38,517 bases of DNA from Clostridia bacterium (GTDB lineage Bacteria; Bacillota; Clostridia; Christensenellales; Aristaeellaceae), in the NCBI GenBank assembly GCA_017463245.1, contig JAFTPN010000062.1, positions 1 through 38,517 of the forward strand. Direction: 5' to 3'. Below are positions 37,231 to 38,517 of this stretch, piece after piece (position 1 is the first letter of the stretch; every line of letters begins with the position of its first letter). The notes under the pieces were generated by a model. That model was not told the DNA's origin. It saw only the letters and a program-made list of their open reading frames with translations, and ran no database searches. The position numbers and the translations under genes were made by a program.

Positions 37231-37367
37231 TTGGAGGGAGAATTCGGAATTATGAATGCGGAATTCGGAATTGAATGTGTTCCTTTTTCTCATGATCACA
37301 CATCCCAAGAACACCATCTAAATTCCGCATTCCGAATTCCGAATTCCGCATTTACTCTCCCCCTCCC
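37231..37367. repeat. Inverted repeat of GGAATT-type motifs between divergent genes
   Basis: A perfect 18-bp inverted repeat, AATGCGGAATTCGGAATT at 37255-37272 and its complement at 37335-37352, with extra GAATTC/GGAATT units on both sides and GGAGGG/CTCTCC flanks. The spacer of 62 bp has no gene. The right arm overlaps the -35 of the tmcAL promoter. Confidence 0.75.
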
Positions 37368-37379
37368 CTGTGCTATAAT
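37351..37379 (+). promoter_or_regulatory. Promoter of tmcAL
   Basis: TTTACT (37351-37356), 17 bp, perfect TATAAT (37374-37379), about 30 bp upstream of the start codon. The -35 touches the right arm of the inverted repeat. Confidence 0.75.
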
Positions 37380-37408
37380 GCTCAAGAAGAAAAAAGGGGG
37401 GAGAGTCC

Positions 37409-38517
37409 ATGCGTATCCTTGGCGTGATCGCCGAATACAACCCATTTCACAGCGGCCATGCGCACCATCTGCTGGAAGCACGCAAGGCCAGCGGTGCCGA
37501 TTATGTAGTCGTGGCCATGTCCTCCTGCTTCACCCAGCGGGGCGAGGCCGCCATCCTTTCCCCTGCCGACCGCGCCCGCATGGCGCTTTCCTGCGGCGCT
37601 GACGCTGTGTTTGCCCTGCCCGCCTGCTGGGCTGTGCGGGATGCAGAGCACTTCGCCCTGGGCGGCGTGGCGCTGCTGCACGCGCTTGGCTGCAGCGCCA
37701 TCTCCTTCGGTGCCGAGACCGCCGACTTGCCCGCCCTCACCGCCTGCGCCCGCATGATCGAACAGCCGGATGAAGCTTTCACCGCCGCCCTTCAGCGTCA
37801 TATGAGCAGCGGACTTCCCTATCCCGCCGCCCTGTCTGCCGCCATGGCGGAATGCCTGCCGGAAGCAGGTGCTGTCCTTGCTTCGCCCAACAACACCCTG
37901 GCGGTGTGCTATCTCCGCGCCATGCTGCGACTGAATGCGCAGATGGACGTGTACCCCATTCCCCGCCGCGCTGATTACCACGCCACCGGCCTCACCGAAG
38001 CCTTCCCCTCCGCCACCGCGCTGCGGGGAGCCATCCACCGAGGCGATTGGAGCAGCCTGACCGGGCGCATTCCGGAGCCCGCGCTGAGCATCCTTTGCAC
38101 CGCCGCTATGGAAGGTCGCCTCCACCGCAGTCATGCGCTGGATCAAGCCCTGCTCTACCGCCTGCGCACCATGCAGGATGCCGAATGGTCATCCCTGCCC
38201 GACCTGTCCGAGGGCATCGAAGACCGTCTCCACGCCGCTGCCCGCAGCACCGCCACCCGTGAGAACCTTCTCCTTGCCGCCAAGACCCGGCGTTATCCTC
38301 ACGCACGGCTTTCCCGCCTCTGCACCCACGCCCTGCTGGGCATTACCCAAGCCCAGCTGGAAGCAGAACCCCTGCCCACCGCCGCCTGGCTGCTGGGCTT
38401 CCGGCAGGCGGCAAGGCCGCTGCTGACCCAGCTAAAGCAAAACGGCTTCCCCATCATCGGGAAAGCCGCCGATTATACAACTGATGAAGCCTGGTTCCGC
38501 ACCGAGCTTGCCGCCTA
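37409..38517 (+). CDS. tmcAL: tRNA(Met) cytidine acetate ligase TmcAL (partial)
   Basis: TmcAL (YlbM family) uses acetate and ATP to make N4-acetylcytidine at the wobble position of elongator tRNA-Met. The frame is open from the ATG at 37409 to the window edge, giving 369 codons, so the 3' end is missing. The N-terminus has the nucleotidyltransferase HIGH-like motif GVIAEYNPFHSGHAHHL (residues 5-21), then MSSCFTQRGEAAIL, the ALSCGADAVFALP block, SFGAETAD and ASPNNTLAVCYLRAM. The ATG follows a GGGGGGAGAG ribosome binding site. Acetate, its substrate, is the product of the divergent pduL-ackA operon, which may be coincidence. Confidence 0.92.
   Translation, partial: MRILGVIAEYNPFHSGHAHHLLEARKASGADYVVVAMSSCFTQRGEAAILSPADRARMALSCGADAVFALPACWAVRDAEHFALGGVALLHALGCSAISFGAETADLPALTACARMIEQPDEAFTAALQRHMSSGLPYPAALSAAMAECLPEAGAVLASPNNTLAVCYLRAMLRLNAQMDVYPIPRRADYHATGLTEAFPSATALRGAIHRGDWSSLTGRIPEPALSILCTAAMEGRLHRSHALDQALLYRLRTMQDAEWSSLPDLSEGIEDRLHAAARSTATRENLLLAAKTRRYPHARLSRLCTHALLGITQAQLEAEPLPTAAWLLGFRQAARPLLTQLKQNGFPIIGKAADYTTDEAWFRTELAA

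Noticed and set aside
35238-37274. A plus-strand open frame of about 680 codons opposite ackA and pduL
   Set aside because: Both strands cannot encode such well-conserved enzymes. The plus-strand translation is a repetitive His/Gly/Leu shadow.
37231-37367. Repeated GGAATT units considered as a CRISPR array
   Set aside because: The units are short, partly inverted and have no regular spacers; no cas gene is nearby.

Overview
The window looks like a chromosomal segment of a GC-rich anaerobic Firmicute, probably of class Clostridia and gut- or rumen-type. This is inferred from several features. T-box leaders precede trpS and valS. The tmRNA and SmpB are of Gram-positive type. The acetate branch is PduL plus AckA, fumarase is of the two-subunit Fe-S type, and an MnmM (YtqB) relative is present. 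Most start sites carry strong AGGAGG-type ribosome binding sites. No tRNA, rRNA or CRISPR array was seen.

Layout. (1) 1-2.1 kb: the 3' end of a GH63-like glycosidase gene, a structured non-coding stretch with a terminator, then the decayed remnant of a large serine recombinase ending 75 bp beyond the 3' end of tmRNA. (2) 2.15-3.3 kb (minus): ssrA and smpB, separated by a row of six hairpins. (3) 3.3-8.8 kb (plus): a tightly packed run of proA, HAD phosphatase, GNAT, rluB-type pseudouridine synthase, mnmM, AAC(6')-like acetyltransferase, Nudix hydrolase and ANT-like nucleotidyltransferase, closed by a bidirectional terminator. (4) 8.8-10.2 kb (minus): trpS behind a tryptophan T-box. (5) 10.2-14.9 kb (plus): a polyamine uptake operon, an XRE-cupin regulator followed by potABCD, with two matching operator-like palindromes in its leader. 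(6) 14.9-17.1 kb (minus): an unrecognised 494-residue HTH protein and an SGNH hydrolase. (7) 17.4-23.4 kb (minus): argF-carA-carB::dapF. (8) 23.5-25.0 kb: a LysM protein (plus) convergent with an XRE regulator (minus). (9) 25.1-34.5 kb (minus): fumarase subunits, rsmI, rsmH, an SGNH hydrolase, a methyltransferase, folC and valS, with two tiny membrane proteins lying between the valS T-box and valS. (10) 34.5-37.2 kb (minus): rpmF with the DUF177 gene, then ackA and pduL. (11) 37.4 kb to the end (plus): tmcAL, cut by the window edge.

The most striking region is the arginine/carbamoyl-phosphate operon. CarA has lost all three residues of its glutaminase catalytic triad (Cys to Gly, His to Met, Glu to Gln). 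CarB is fused in frame to a diaminopimelate epimerase domain. That DapF domain has Ser in place of one of its two catalytic cysteines. Taken together this suggests an ammonia-dependent carbamoyl-phosphate synthase carrying a modified or inactive epimerase module. Other notable points are divergent smpB/proA promoters that appear to share one palindromic -35 hexamer, related hairpin-rich intergenic elements, a PotD without a lipobox, and rsmH and rsmI, which modify the same 16S rRNA nucleotide, overlapping in one operon.
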